In this document: piece by piece, positions 24,121-38,117 of the stretch | Layout: every line of letters begins with the position of its first letter | Position numbering within the stretch: the first letter of the stretch is position 1 | Source: Coriaria nepalensis | Lineage: Eukaryota; Streptophyta; Magnoliopsida; Cucurbitales; Coriariaceae | Assembly (NCBI GenBank): GCA_027186245.1 | Contig: CP114483.1 | Location: 31,936,642-32,000,641, forward strand | Direction: 5' to 3' | DNA length: 64,000 nucleotides | Position numbers and translations under genes: made by a program | Notes under the pieces: generated by a model | Told to the model about the DNA's origin: nothing | The model's input: the letters and a program-made list of their open reading frames with translations, nothing else | Database searches by the model: none

Positions 24121-24208
24121 GGATAAGGAGAGATTACCACTACAGTAAAGACATTATTCATGAACTTAGAGCAAGTGTTACTTAGTTGGTGGATTAGTTT
24201 CCAAGTGA

Positions 24209-24550
24209 GATTATTATTTATGGCCCCTAATCATTGAGCTTAGTTTAATTATCTAATTATCAAAAGCCTAAAGGAATACTCTTTCTATAGTCGCCACCTA
24301 TGAGATGGTGAACGGGCCCAATTGGGACTTATATCATCTAGCCATAGTTTATTTAAAATACAGTGTTTTAGATGGACTAGAATTCTAGAAGAGATAGTGT
24401 TCTATATGTATTAGGACTCTTGAAAAGAGTTCCATAAATATAGCGCAACGGGTGGATATTTCATTGGGTGTGTGATAGGATTTCTTTTATGAGAAATTGA
24501 GAGCATCTTTGAGAGAGAGAGAATATTATAGGATCACTTTTAAGTTTTTT
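24209..24550 (+). mobile_element. Probable 3' LTR of the Tnt1-like element
   Basis: Follows the RNase H tail after a purine-rich AAGTGAGATTA. It contains a promoter-like CCATAAATATAGCGC near 24,433 and ends in GAGAGAGAGA-rich sequence. The tandem duplication breakpoint (24,257) lies inside it, so most of it recurs at 31,971-32,264. The boundaries are inferred. Confidence 0.45.
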
Positions 24551-24799
24551 TTTGTCAATTTTGTAGTTAAATCTCATTAATCGAATCAAATTGTTAATAT
24601 ATAACGCTCACTTGGCTTCAAAATGGATGATTACTTAATGAAAGACGAAAGTATTGCTTACGGGTTATATGACTATTTAATGAAAGTCACACAAACATGA
24701 TGACATAGATATGTTATCTCCATTAATGATGTAACCAAAATATAATAATTTCAAGGAAAAAAAAAAAGAATTATTTCTCTAAATTTTAAAAACAATAAT

Positions 24800-27700
24800 A
24801 TACAAATCAAAAGTACACCAATAATTTAGTCCTAAAATAATATCGACATTGTTTGGCTATACACTTGTAATACGAATACACGATAAAACATGTTTCATCG
24901 GAGAGACTGTTTGAAGGCTCAAATCCATTAAAACGACAAGCATATTGGTGATGTAACTTGCAAACATGAGTTTACCTTTTTCACCATAACCTTGAGGCAA
25001 ACACATGTAAACCTCTTCATCCAAATTGCCATTAAGGAAAGCATTGTATCTAATTGGTATAAGAGTCACTGTAACTTGGTAGCAATTGAAATAACAGTCC
25101 TAAAAGTTACCATTTTAACCACTAGGATGCAAGTTTTAGTAAAATCAATCCCTCTTTTTTATTATACCCTTTTCCAACCAAGCCTGCTTTAAACCGTTCT
25201 ATACTGCTATTAGATTTGAGCTTAACCTTGTACACTCACTTACACCCAGTCAGTTTCTTTCTAGGTGGTAGAGGAACTAAAGACCAAGTATCATTCAATT
25301 CTAATGCCTCAATTTCACATTTCATTGCATTAATCCATCTGTCATCTGTAATAGCTTGAGAATAGGTAGTAGGTTCAAACATAATGTCTAGTTTGGACAA
25401 GAAACTTTGGTGAGAAAAAGAGGTATTGCAAGAGGAATATGAACGAGAAATAGGATACAAAACAGTGGACAAAGCAGAATCAAGATATATAGTTGGACAT
25501 ATATAGTCTTTAGTTCAAACTGATAGTTTGGTAACTCTGGATGATTTTCTAACAAGAATATCAGAAAGAACAGGAGATGGTTGAGCAAAACTAGGAGAAG
25601 AAGAAGAAGAATCATAAGATAAAACATGCTTAGAAGAAATGATATTATCAACAGAATGAGATGATAAAATTGTTTCAGAAGATGCGACATCAATAGGAGG
25701 TATTGCATGGTTAGTAGTAGAAATAGATGGCAAGATATGTGGATGAGAATCATGAGAGTGAACAGAATTATCTGAATTCAGAGAGGATACATATGAAGGT
25801 GAAATGAAAGATGATTTGTTTGTTTCAAACTTAAAAGGGAAAATGTGTTCATGAAAGATTACATCTCTACTAGTTGTGAAAGATTGTGATTCAAGATCAT
25901 TTACAATGTAGCCTTTCTTAGTAAGAGAATATCCTAGGAAAACAGAAGCTGATAATCTAGGATGAAACTTAGCAATGGAATAAAGAAGAATCTTTACAAA
26001 ACAAAAAAAAACAACCTAAGGAACGCAAATGAGATATAGAGGGAGGTTTATGAAACAGAATCTCAAAAGGAGATTTGTTACCTAAAACTTTGGAAGGCAA
26101 CATGTTTACAACATAAATAGTAGCCTGAATTTATTCACCCCAAAACGTTCATAATAAATGAGCCTAAATTTTGAAATCACGTGCGACTTCTAAAAGATGC
26201 CTATGCTTCCTATCAACAACACCATTCTATTGGAGGGTATAACTGCAAGATGCTCAGTGAATAATTCCTAATGAAGAGAAATGGTTGATATAGTCATAAC
26301 TAAAAATTCACCACCATTATTAGTTCTTATTTGCTTGACAATAGTTTGAAATTGATTGTTAATCATAATAAGAAACGATTTGATGATTTGAAAGGAATTT
26401 GACTTATTGTGCATGAGATATGTCCAAATAGCCTTAGAAAAATCGTCAATAATGGTAAGAGAAAACTTTGAACCATTATGAGTAGGGTATAAGGGCCCCA
26501 AATATCCATATGCAATAGATCAAATAATTTTGCTTGTTTTGTGATACTGTCATTGAAAGGTAATCTAGACTATTTGTTCAAAGGACAAATAGAGCATTTT
26601 TTATTTATTTATTTATGAAAAATAAGGCAAAGAACCAATCTTATCTATGAATCTGAATTTGGACATAGATACATGATCTAAACGATTGTGCCAAATAGAA
26701 GATGACACTTTAGATTCTAAAGAAGTGCTATTACAAGGATGAGAAAACATAACAATAGATGAAGGAGAATCTGTAAAAGGGGAAATAAACAAGTATAAAC
26801 CCTGATGCAATAAAAAAATCCTAACTATATTCCCAGTTAATTTTTCCTGAAACAAATAGAATAAAGGGTAGAAAGTCACAAAACAATTCATGTCAGCAAC
26901 AAGTTTTGAAACTGATAGAAGATTATATTTGAATTTTGGAATAAATAGAAAATTATGGAGAGTGATTTGAAGATGAAAATGCCACAGAACTAGTGTGAGT
27001 TGACAATGTGGTTTTGCCATTAGGAAGTGTAATAGATGCATTATTAGGATTAACACAAGTCACATGTGAAGTTAAAGCATCAAAATTGAATGGCATATAG
27101 CATGTAGCTCATGTATCTATCACCAGTCAGTAAAAAAATTAAGTGAAAGTAAAGCAGCTATATTAGCTACATGAGAAACATTCTGTGAGGATGATGAAGA
27201 GATAGATGCTGTCTATGATGAATCTTGGCCAAAAAGCTTGAGAATTTGTCCATATTGTTCTGTAGATAAATGGTGAAATGGAGTCTGAACATTATTGGCA
27301 ACATGAAAATTAGTAAATGGTTTAACTCTTTCGTTTCTGAACTTGAACCCTAGAGGAAAACCAGTGACTCTATAACAATTTTCCTTCTTATGTCTAAGTA
27401 CAGTACAGTGTTCACAAACATATTTTCTTCCATTCTGATTATTTTACTGAGATTGATTCTTTTGGGTAGTAAGAGACTGTTTGGAATATGAGCTATAGAG
27501 GACTTTATTTTCTACAATAGAAGAATTATCAGAAGCTGTATCCCTAATGTGTTCATCCTCATTCACTATTGAAAAAGCCTTATTGACTGAAGGCAAGGGA
27601 TACATAACTATTATCTGACTACGAATATTAATGTAACAATCACTTAATCCCATTTGGAATTGCATTAATTTTTGTTGATCAGTGACTGGATCTATAACCG

Positions 27701-28393
27701 ATGTTCTAATTCATCCCAAATAATCTTAAGTTTGGTATATGCCTCAATTGAAAATTTTCTCTAAGAAATCAATGCTATTTCTTTTTGGATGGAAAACATG
27801 TGTGATCCATTGAATTTATTGAAATGTTAAGCTAGATCATCACATAATCTTTAGCATTTGTGGAAAAAACTACCACATTCGAAAGTTCTTTTGATACATA
27901 ATTAAAAATCCAGAAATATAAAGTAGCATTGCATCTCTCCCGAGACATAAGAAAAGCATAATTAGGTCTAGGTTTAAGAAACTGACCCATAATGAAGCCA
28001 ATTTTATTTTTCGAGTGCAAAGCAAACTTCATAAATCAACTCTAGATACCATAGCTATCGCTTCCAGTCAATTTTTGCACAATAAGAGAAATTCTAAGAT
28101 GATTAGCTGAATGAATATACAATGAACTGCTCATGTCAATTTGTGGCATGAGAGCAAGATAAGGATCTTGTTCTGTTTCTATTGCGACAAGAGATTCTAC
28201 AACAGCAGTGGTGGAAATTGCTGCAGCTGGTTTAATCATTTTGGCAAGAAAAGGAGAAAAATGAATGAAGTTAATGAAATCAGAAAAATGATTGAAGATG
28301 AATGAATGATTACAGATCAATAGATCTTAAAAGAAATTGAAGAAAAAAAAGTGAATATGGATTGTGAGTTGAGAACTCCTGACTTTGATACCA
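24800..28393 (-). pseudogene. Truncated Ty1/copia polyprotein, copy 1
   Basis: Read from right to left. Gag starts near 28,235 (MIKPAAAISTTAVVESLVAI) and continues as KIGFIMGQFLKPRPNYAFLM. A perfect CX2CX4HX4C zinc knuckle lies at 27,416-27,375. A pre-integrase segment follows (SSIWHNRLDHVSMSKFRFID, about 26,690). The integrase core has PTHNGSKFSLTIIDDFSKAI and RTNNGGEF; the usual second catalytic Asp is Asn. A linker and RT start (WINAMKCEIEALELNDTWSL, about 25,340-25,280) and NAFLNGNLDEEVYMCLPQGY (about 25,040-24,980) complete it. The rest of RT, RNase H and the 3' LTR are missing. Several frameshifts are present, plus a TAG at 26,018-26,016 that copy 2 lacks. Confidence 0.88.
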
Positions 28394-28619
28394 TGTCAAT
28401 AATGCAGAAGCTTGACGAGAACAAACAGAGAGAGAGAGAAAGGGCAAGAAGTAAGTGGGAAAATCAATCAACTTATTATTGCTCTATTAACCATAATACA
28501 TCAAGCATATTATTACTATAAAAAACTAATCATAATAAAATTAATGCTAATTGATTAGTTATTAATTAAACCGAAAACTAATTAAATCAGCTATTATTTT
28601 CTAGCTGGATATATACACA
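28394..28619 (-). mobile_element. 5' LTR of the truncated copia element, copy 1
   Basis: On the minus strand it ends ...TTGACA and is followed at once by TGGTATCAAAG (28,393-28,383), a primer-binding site complementary to the 3' end of initiator Met tRNA as in most plant copia elements. The other end is set at TGTGTATATATCC (28,619), giving a short LTR of about 226 bp. No partner LTR was found, so the outer end is uncertain. Confidence 0.6.
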
Positions 28620-30374
28620 CTAATAGAATCGGATAAATTAAGTAATAAATATTTTTATTTTTTGATTTGTGGACTGAACTGCCATTTCACCTACCAATAA
28701 TGCGGGGAAAATGTGGAGCGAATATGATAGTGATTCTGCTTGATCCATTTTTATTCTTCATTTTAAGAGGCAAACAAGGACTCTACTTGATCGAAATTGG
28801 CTCATTTACCGACTAATCGATGTACATAACAGGGTCTTGCTCTCTATATATGACACCAAGTTCAAGAATCACGATATGAGAAACCCTTTTTCTGTTTGAG
28901 ACAATCAAACCTTCATTTGGCCCTTCAAATTTCAATATCTAAGTTCTACTTTTCACTCTCGCAAATGTAATAAGCTCGGATGCTATTGAGCTGATTGCTC
29001 ATCTTATCATCCAGTTTCAAATTTTTTGACATGGCATTTTTCGATTACTGTGACTCAAATTTTACCATATAAGAAGTTTCTCAAATTCAAATTTGACTGA
29101 ATTACAAGTTAAAAATTTCCATGGAGAAAGGGTCCATTTCTTAGAATCAAAGTTCCTCTAATGCTGATGAAACGCTAGTTCCTTTCCAAATTTTGTACGA
29201 GGAAGAACAGTAAATCAGTAAACAATAAAAAGAAATATAAGACGTGAAAAAACTTAGATCCGACCAAGAAACTCAGCCAAATCTTATCTTTTTGTCTATT
29301 AATGTTCTCATCATTTGAAGAACTAAAACTTTAACATATGTTAGTCCATGTAACTATGTCCCACTATTCCCAATCCCATTTCAGAAACATGAAAGAAAAA
29401 CAAAAATCACAAATTATGGAGATGCAAAATAATTAAATAGCCTCAAAAAAAAAAAAAAAAAAAAAAAGGAGAACAGCAACAACAAATGCCTGGCTTTCCC
29501 ATGTACGCCACTAAATCCTCTTTCTCGATGAATTCTTCACCGGGAAAGAAACAAGTTGCTCGGTCTCGCCGGATCAAATGATCTCCAAATGGGTGCCAAA
29601 AGAAACTTGGAAAACCTTGCTACTTGAAAGGAAGTACTATAGACCATGTAATACATGTTTTCTTTCTTTCTTCTTTTTCTTCTTCATATCTTTTTTTCTG
29701 AAGAAAAAAGTTCCAAGAAAATGTTGAAGATATATATGAGAATGGAAGATTAAGGAGCTGCGTTAAACGGGAAAGTTAGGGTTAAATTTGAGAGAAGAAT
29801 TTAATATAAAAGCGGTTAGGAAGAGGAAGAGAAGAAGAAGGGTATTCCCAAGAAGATGACGAGCATTTCCTGTTAATGTTGTTTTCAAAGACAAAATTAA
29901 AGTGCAAGGGGGAGGCCATATTTGTTTCACACGTTGGGGTTGTTCCCTTGTCTTTCTTTGCTCTTTCACACAACAGTCAATGATTTTTGGGCCCCCTTTA
30001 AATGACCTATTTGACTTTCTTCCTATCAATCTTTTATCTATGCATATATATATATTTCTTAAACAAATTAACTATACTTTATACAGCTAGGCTTGATATA
30101 ATAAATCCACGTTAATATTTTTTCAAAAAAAATATTGATTGCTTCGATGTATCTTATTAATTCTATTAATATAAATGACGTTGCAAGTTTTAAATTTTAT
30201 AATTAACATGCATTTCTAGATAAATATATATGCTAAAGTATTTTTATATGAATATAATCTACAATCACATTTAATATAAAATAAAAATATTTTAAAAAAT
30301 TTAATTATAAAATCTAACATGACATTGTATAAAAAAGTGAAAATTTATATATGATATAATTATATATCTAACCT

Positions 30375-30405
<31 letters not shown>

Positions 30406-31639
30406 GATATGATTTAATTATTATACAAATTCTAATAATTGTTCTTACATTATTTATATCTTAAAAGAATCGTAAGGGTAATGAAAAGTGATAAATGACG
30501 AGTGAACATACTATCAAAATATAATGTCGAAATAATTAAAAATTAATTAGCATATAATAATTAACCTAAAACAAGGTGAACGACGGATTGGTGTCTCTCG
30601 AAAACGAGGTGTATAACTCAAACATTTGTCATCAAATGGCTGCTTAATTATAAGGTTCGATGCACTCAAGATGTTCAAATTAATAGCCAAGAGATGGTGT
30701 ACGTATTCAAAATACGACACTATACACAATCCATTAATTAATCAATCAATCAACTATTGATTGATTGATTGATTTAAGCTGGCAGGTATTGACTCCAATG
30801 CCAATTCTTTCACAGCCCAGAGTTCTTGTTGGCATTATAATCGAAAACGGGATGATTCTCTCTTCTCTATGTTTCTCTAGTTCTATTATTAATTTACTTC
30901 TTTGAGCCACAAAACGATCTAAAAAATTTGGAAAGAAGGCTAAATGTTTGAAGTTGAGAAAATACATTCCAAATATTGCTAGCATTTGTCAAAATTGGTG
31001 ACGTGTCAAGTAGAAATTTAACTTTAATTTCTTTCAAAACTGATTGATAATTAACTTTACTATCTTGATAGGTCATGAACCGAAAATTTTCAAATAAATT
31101 TTACCTAGAATCTTACGTGTTTTACTACTCGATAAGATAAACTTCTTGAGATTCTTATCATTATTCTTAACTTTTTTCTTCTTTTTTTTTTTTTCCAATT
31201 TAAGATAAATGGGAGCAAGGTTATGATTTAATTTGGTTACTATTAATCTCTTATTTCAAGGTCTCATAATTTTGATTAGTTATATATATATATATGGTTA
31301 TCGACGACATTTGTGTTGAACGAATATTTTTTAAATTGTAAATGTTTATTACTAAATTAACTGGAGAGGTTGCCTTGGTGGCGGTAATCGGTTTTCTAGC
31401 CCAGAGAAGTGAAAAGGGAAAAATAATAATAATAATAATAATAATAATAGTGGTGTTTTGTTAGCTGACATGGCATGTCTAATCAGCAAGCTTCATATTC
31501 TGTTAGAATAAAATGAAATATTGGATGAGAGGGGTTTCTAGTCCATGTTACAAAAGTTAGGGGATTTTTTGTTCATCTTAAAACGTAAGGGATTTTAGCT
31601 TCACTCATAAAATGAAGGGGGGTTTTAGCTTATGTATTC
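28620..31639. other. Non-coding part of duplicated unit, copy 1
   Basis: AT-rich sequence with a poly-A (about 29,445), (AT)n at 30,379-30,405, a perfect AATCAATCAATCAA/TTGATTGATTGATT inverted repeat near 30,741-30,774 and (AAT)n at 31,421-31,449. A minus-strand 88-codon frame (29,763-30,029) and a 79-codon frame (30,746-30,985) exist in both copies, but I recognise no family, splice pattern or promoter for them. A spurious origin is more likely. Confidence 0.5.
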
Positions 31640-31970
31640 TAATGTGAACTTATTAATCGAAGCGTCTATCAAATTAAGAATATACAATATAGATTGAAAA
31701 GAAATATTTTTCAAATGAGACAAATTATCAATACCTCTATAATTCCAAGACATAACGGACACTGAAAAATTTGAATTGATTTCTAATTTGGACCCTATTA
31801 TTTTGAATATTATTACCCACAACAGTCAAAGTCTTCTTGCCCATTTTGCTTCCTGAAAACCCCCCTGATCTACCTTAGCAGAATCTGTAGGGTAGCCATG
31901 ATGAAAGCTAGATTTATCGCTCTCCAAATCACCCTATGAATGAGCTTCACTATCTATAGGATTCATATTC
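31640..31970 (-). pseudogene. LINE (L1-type) fragment, copy 1
   Basis: The minus-strand frame shows VSVMSWNYRGIDNLSHLKN (31,770-31,715), a diverged form of the MSWNCRGLG start of the plant LINE ORF2 endonuclease domain. It is preceded by a Ser/Asp/Lys-rich stretch (SAKVDQGGFQEAKWARR) like the end of LINE ORF1. Only this junction region is present. The copy-1 fragment is cut at 31,970 by the duplication junction, whereas the copy-2 version continues past 39,683. Confidence 0.6.
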
Positions 31971-32513
31971 TTATCAAAAGCCTAAAGGAATACTCTTTCT
32001 ATAGTCGCCACCTATGAGATGGTGAACGGGCCCAATTGGGACTTATATCATCTAGCCATAGTTTATTTAAAATACAGTGTTTTAGATGGACTAGAATTCT
32101 AGAAGAGATAGTGTTCTATATGTATTAGGACTCTTGAAAAGAGTTCCATAAATATAGCGCAACGGGTGGATATTTCATTGGGTGTGTGATAGGATTTCTT
32201 TTATGAGAAATTGAGAGCATCTTTGAGAGAGAGAGAATATTATAGGATCACTTTTAAGTTTTTTTTTGTCAATTTTGTAGTTAAATCTCATTAATCGAAT
32301 CAAATTGTTAATATATAACGCTCACTTGGCTTCAAAATGGATGATTACTTAATGAAAGACGAAAGTATTGCTTACGGGTTATATGACTATTTAATGAAAG
32401 TCACACAAACATGATGACATAGATATGTTATCTCCATTAATGATGTAACCAAAATATAATAATTTCAAGGAAAAAAAAAAAGAATTATTTCTCTAAATTT
32501 TAAAAACAATAAT

Positions 32514-35500
32514 ATACAAATCAAAAGTACACCAATAATTTAGTCCTAAAATAATATCGACATTGTTTGGCTATACACTTGTAATACGAATACACGATAA
32601 AACATGTTTCATCGGAGAGACTGTTTGAAGGCTCAAATCCATTAAAACGACAAGCATATTGGTGATGTAACTTGCAAACATGAGTTTACCTTTTTCACCA
32701 TAACCTTGAGGCAAACACATGTAAACCTCTTCATCCAAATTGCCATTAAGGAAAGCATTGTATCTAATTGGTATAAGAGTCACTGTAACTTGGTAGCAAT
32801 TGAAATAACAGTCCTAAAAGTTACCATTTTAACCACTAGGATGCAAGTTTTAGTAAAATCAATCCCTCTTTTTTATTATACCCTTTTCCAACCAAGCCTG
32901 CTTTAAACCGTTCTATACTGCTATTAGATTTGAGCTTAACCTTGTACACTCACTTACACCCAGTCAGTTTCTTTCTAGGTGGTAGAGGAACTAAAGACCA
33001 AGTATCATTCAATTCTAATGCCTCAATTTCACATTTCATTGCATTAATCCATCTGTCATCTGTAATAGCTTGAGAATAGGTAGTAGGTTCAAACATAATG
33101 TCTAGTTTGGACAAGAAACTTTGGTGAGAAAAAGAGGTATTGCAAGAGGAATATGAACGAGAAATAGGATACAAAACAGTGGACAAAGCAGAATCAAGAT
33201 ATATAGTTGGACATATATAGTCTTTAGTTCAAACTGATAGTTTGGTAACTCTGGATGATTTTCTAACAAGAATATCAGAAAGAACAGGAGATGGTTGAGC
33301 AAAACTAGGAGAAGAAGAAGAAGAATCATAAGATAAAACATGCTTAGAAGAAATGATATTATCAACAGAATGAGATGATAAAATTGTTTCAGAAGATGCG
33401 ACATCAATAGGAGGTATTGCATGGTTAGTAGTAGAAATAGATGGCAAGATATGTGGATGAGAATCATGAGAGTGAACAGAATTATCTGAATTCAGAGAGG
33501 ATACATATGAAGGTGAAATGAAAGATGATTTGTTTGTTTCAAACTTAAAAGGGAAAATGTGTTCATGAAAGATTACATCTCTACTAGTTGTGAAAGATTG
33601 TGATTCAAGATCATTTACAATGTAGCCTTTCTTAGTAAGAGAATATCCTAGGAAAACAGAAGCTGATAATCTAGGATGAAACTTAGCAATGGAATAAAGA
33701 AGAATCTTTACAAAACAAAACAAAACAACCAAAGGAACGCAAATGAGATATAGAGGGAGGTTTATGAAACAGAATCTCAAAAGGAGATTTGTTACCTAAA
33801 ACTTTGGAAGGCAACATGTTTACAACATAAATAGTAGCCTGAATTTATTCACCCCAAAACGTTCATAATAAATGAGCCTAAATTTTGAAATCACGTGCGA
33901 CTTCTAAAAGATGCCTATGCTTCCTATCAACAACACCATTCTATTGGAGGGTATAACTGCAAGATGCTCAGTGAATAATTCCTAATGAAGAGAAATGGTT
34001 GATATAGTCATAACTAAAAATTCACCACCATTATTAGTTCTTATTTGCTTGACAATAGTTTGAAATTGATTGTTAATCATAATAAGAAACGATTTGATGA
34101 TTTGAAAGGAATTTGACTTATTGTGCATGAGATATGTCCAAATAGCCTTAGAAAAATCGTCAATAATGGTAAGAGAAAACTTTGAACCATTATGAGTAGG
34201 GTATAAGGGCCCCAAATATCCATATGCAATAGATCAAATAATTTTGCTTGTTTTGTGATACTGTCATTGAAAGGTAATCTAGACTATTTGTTCAAAGGAC
34301 AAATAGAGCATTTTTTATTTATTTATTTATGAAAAATAAGGCAAAGAACCAATCTTATCTATGAATCTGAATTTGGACATAGATACATGATCTAAACGAT
34401 TGTGCCAAATAGAAGATGACACTTTAGATTCTAAAGAAGTGCTATTACAAGGATGAGAAAACATAACAATAGATGAAGGAGAATCTGTAAAAGGGGAAAT
34501 AAACAAGTATAAACCCTGATGCAATAAAAAAATCCTAACTATATTCCCAGTTAATTTTTCCTGAAACAAATAGAATAAAGGGTAGAAAGTCACAAAACAA
34601 TTCATGTCAGCAACAAGTTTTGAAACTGATAGAAGATTATATTTGAATTTTGGAATAAATAGAAAATTATGGAGAGTGATTTGAAGATGAAAATGCCACA
34701 GAACTAGTGTGAGTTGACAATGTGGTTTTGCCATTAGGAAGTGTAATAGATGCATTATTAGGATTAACACAAGTCACATGTGAAGTTAAAGCATCAAAAT
34801 TGAATGGCATATAGCATGTAGCTCATGTATCTATCACCAGTCAGTAAAAAAATTAAGTGAAAGTAAAGCAGCTATATTAGCTACATGAGAAACATTCTGT
34901 GAGGATGATGAAGAGATAGATGCTGTCTGTGATGAATCTTGGCCAAAAAGCTTGAGAATTTGTCCATATTGTTCTGTAGATAAATGGTGAAATGGAGTCT
35001 GAACATTATTGGCAACATGAAAATTAGTAAATGGTTTAACTCTTTCGTTTCTGACCTTGAACCCTAGAGGAAAACCAGTGACTCTATAACAATTTTCCTT
35101 CTTATGTCTAAGTACAGTACAGTGTTCACAAACATATTTTCTTCCATTCTGATTATTTTACTGAGATTGATTCTTTTGGGTAGTAAGAGACTGTTTGGAA
35201 TATGAGCTATAGAGGACTTTATTTTCTACTATAGAAGAATTATCAGAAGCTGTATCCCTAATGTGTTCATCCTCATTCACTATTGAAAAAGCCTTATTGA
35301 CTGAAGGCAAGGGATACATAACTATTATCTGACTACGAATATTAATGTAACAATCACTTAATCCCATTTGGAATTGCATTAATTTTTGTTGATCAGTGAC
35401 TGGATCTATAACCGATGTTCTAATTCATCCCAAATAATCTTAAGTTTGGTATATGCCTCAATTGAAAATTTTCTCTAAGAAATCAATGCTATTTCTTTTT

Positions 35501-36107
35501 GGATGGAAAACATGTGTGATCCATTCAATTTATTGAAATGTTAAGCTAGATCATCACATAATCTTTAGCATTTGTGGAAAAAACTACCACATTCGAAAGT
35601 TCTTTTGATACATAATTAAAAATCCAGAAATATAAAGTAACATTGCATCTCTCCCGAGACATAAGAAAAGCATAATTAGGTCTAGGTTTAAGAAACTGAC
35701 CCATAATGAAGCCAATTTTATTTTTCGAGTGCAAAGCAAACTTCATAAATCAACTCTAGATACCATAGCTATCGCTTCCAGTCAATTTTTGCACAATAAG
35801 AGAAATTCTATGATGATTAGCTGAATGAATATACAATGAACTGCTCATGTCAATTTGTGGCATGAGAGCAAGATAAGGATCTTGTTCTGTTTCTATTGCG
35901 ACAAGAGATTCTACAACAGCAGTGGTGGAAATTGCTGCAGCTGGTTTAATCATTTTGGCAAGAAAAGGAGAAAAATGAATGAAGTTAATGAAATCAGAAA
36001 AATGATTGAAGATGAATGAATGATTACAGATCAATAGATCTTAAAAGAAATTGAAGAAAAAAAAGTGAATATGGATTGTGAGTTGAGAACTCCTGACTTT
36101 GATACCA
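32514..36107 (-). pseudogene. Truncated Ty1/copia polyprotein, copy 2
   Basis: Same domain order as copy 1: gag, zinc knuckle (35,130-35,089), pre-integrase, integrase, linker, RT start. The linker frame is open over 183 codons (33,780-33,229) because position 33,731 is A where copy 1 has T (26,017), so copy 1 has a TAG. Other coding differences include gag Cys-Asn-Val (copy 2) versus Cys-Asn-Ala (copy 1). It is still non-functional, lacking the RT catalytic half, RNase H and the 3' LTR. Confidence 0.88.
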
Positions 36108-36333
36108 TGTCAATAATGCAGAAGCTTGACGAGAACAAACAGAGAGAGAGAGAAAGGGCAAGAAGTAAGTGGGAAAATCAATCAACTTATTATTGCTCTA
36201 TTAACCATAATACATCAAGCATATTATTACTATAAAAAACTAATCATAATAAAATTAATGCTAATTGATTAGTTATTAATTAAACCGAAAACTAATTAAA
36301 TCAGCTATTATTTTCTAGCTGGATATATACACA
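36108..36333 (-). mobile_element. 5' LTR of the truncated copia element, copy 2
   Basis: Counterpart of 28,394-28,619, with the same adjoining Met-tRNA-type primer-binding site (36,107-36,097). The outer boundary has the same uncertainty. Confidence 0.6.
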
Positions 36334-38086
36334 CTAATAGAATCGGATAAATTAAGTAATAAATATTTTTATTTTTTGATTTGTGGACTGAACTGCCATT
36401 TCACCTACCAATAATGCGGGGAAAATGTGGAGCGAATATGATAGTGATTCTGCTTGATCCATTTTTATTCTTCATTTTAAGAGGCAAACAAGGACTCTAC
36501 TTGATCGAAATTGGCTCATTTACCGACTAATCGATGTACATAACAGGGTCTTGCTCTCTATATATGACACCAAGTTCAAGAATCACGATATGAGAAACCC
36601 TTTTTCTGTTTGAGACAATCAAACCTTCATTTGGCCCTTCAAATTTCAATATCTAAGTTCTACTTTTCACTCTCGCAAATGTAATAAGCTCGGATGCTAT
36701 TGAGCTGATTGCTCATCTTATCATCCAGTTTCAAATTTTTTGACATGGCATTTTTCGATTACTGTGACTCAAATTTTACCATATAAGAAGTTTCTCAAAT
36801 TCAAATTTGACTGAATTACAAGTTAAAAATTTCCATGGAGAAAGGGTCCATTTCTTAGAATCAAAGTTCCTCTAATGCTGATGAAACGCTAGTTCCTTTC
36901 CAAATTTTGTACGAGGAAGAACAGTAAATCAGTAAACAATAAAAAGAAATATAAGACGTGAAAAAACTTAGATCCGACCAAGAAACTCAGCCAAATCTTA
37001 TCTTTTTGTCTATTAATGTTCTCATCATTTGAAGAACTAAAACTTTAACATATGTTAGTCCATGTAACTATGTCCCACTATTCCCAATCCCATTTCAGAA
37101 ACATGAAAGAAAAACAAAAATCACAAATTATGGAGATGCAAAATAATTAAATGGCCTCAAAAAAAAAAAAAAAAAAAAAGGAGAACAGCAACAACAAATG
37201 CCTGGCTTTCCCATGTACGCCACTAAATCCTCTTTCTCGATGAATTCTTCACCGGGAAAGAAACAAGTTGCTCGGTCTCGCCGGATCAAATGATCTCCAA
37301 ATGGGTGCCAAAAGAAACTTGGAAAACCTTGCTACTTGAAAGGAAGTACTATAGACCATGTAATGCATGTTTTCTTTCTTTCTTCTTTTTCTTCTTCATA
37401 TCTTTTTTTCTGAAGAAAAAAGTTCCAAGAAAATGTTGAAGATATATATGAGAATTGAAGATTAAGGAGCTGCGTTAAACGGGAAAGTTAGGGTTAAATT
37501 TGAGAGAAGAATTTAATATAAAAGGGGTTAGGAAGAGGAAGAGAAGAAGAAGGGTATTCCCAAGAAGATGACGAGCATTTCCTGTTAATGTTGTTTTCAA
37601 AGACAAAATTAAAGTGCAAGGGGGAGGCCATATTTGTTTCACACGTTGGGGTTGTTCCCTTGTCTTTCTTTGCTCTTTCACACAACAGTCAATGATTTTT
37701 GGGCCCCCTTTAAATGACCTATTTGACTTTCTTCCTATCAATCTTTTATCTATGCATATATATATATTTCTTAAACAAATTAACTATACTTTATACAGCT
37801 AGGCTTGATATAATAAATCCACGTTAATATTTTTTCAAAAAAAATATTGATTGCTTCGATGTATCTTATTAATTCTATTAATATAAATGACGTTGCAAGT
37901 TTTAAATTTTATAATTAACATGCATTTCTAGATAAATATATATGCTAAAGTATTTTTATATGAATATAATCTACAATCACATTTAATATAAAATAAAAAT
38001 ATTTTAAAAAATTTAATTATAAAATCTAACATGACATTGTATAAAAAAGTGAAAATTTATATATGATATAATTATATATCTAACCT

Positions 38087-38117
<31 letters not shown>

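Larger units (their letters stand above)
24257..31970. repeat. 7.7-kb direct tandem duplication, copy 1
   Basis: Nearly base-for-base repeated immediately downstream (31,971-39,683), offset 7,714 falling to 7,711 after small length changes. The left breakpoint reads ...CTAA/TTATCAAAAGCC and the unit ends ...ATATTC/TTATCAAAAGCC at the junction. It carries part of a copia LTR, a truncated minus-strand copia element, about 3 kb of non-coding sequence and a LINE fragment. By eye I saw no differences from copy 2 before about 26,007, then about 20 scattered substitutions. Confidence 0.95.

Noticed and set aside
29763..30029. 88-codon minus-strand frame, present in both duplicated copies
   Set aside because: Considered as a small peptide gene but it matches no family I know, has an alternative overlapping frame, and sits next to poly-A in repeat-derived DNA. 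Conservation between copies only reflects recent duplication.
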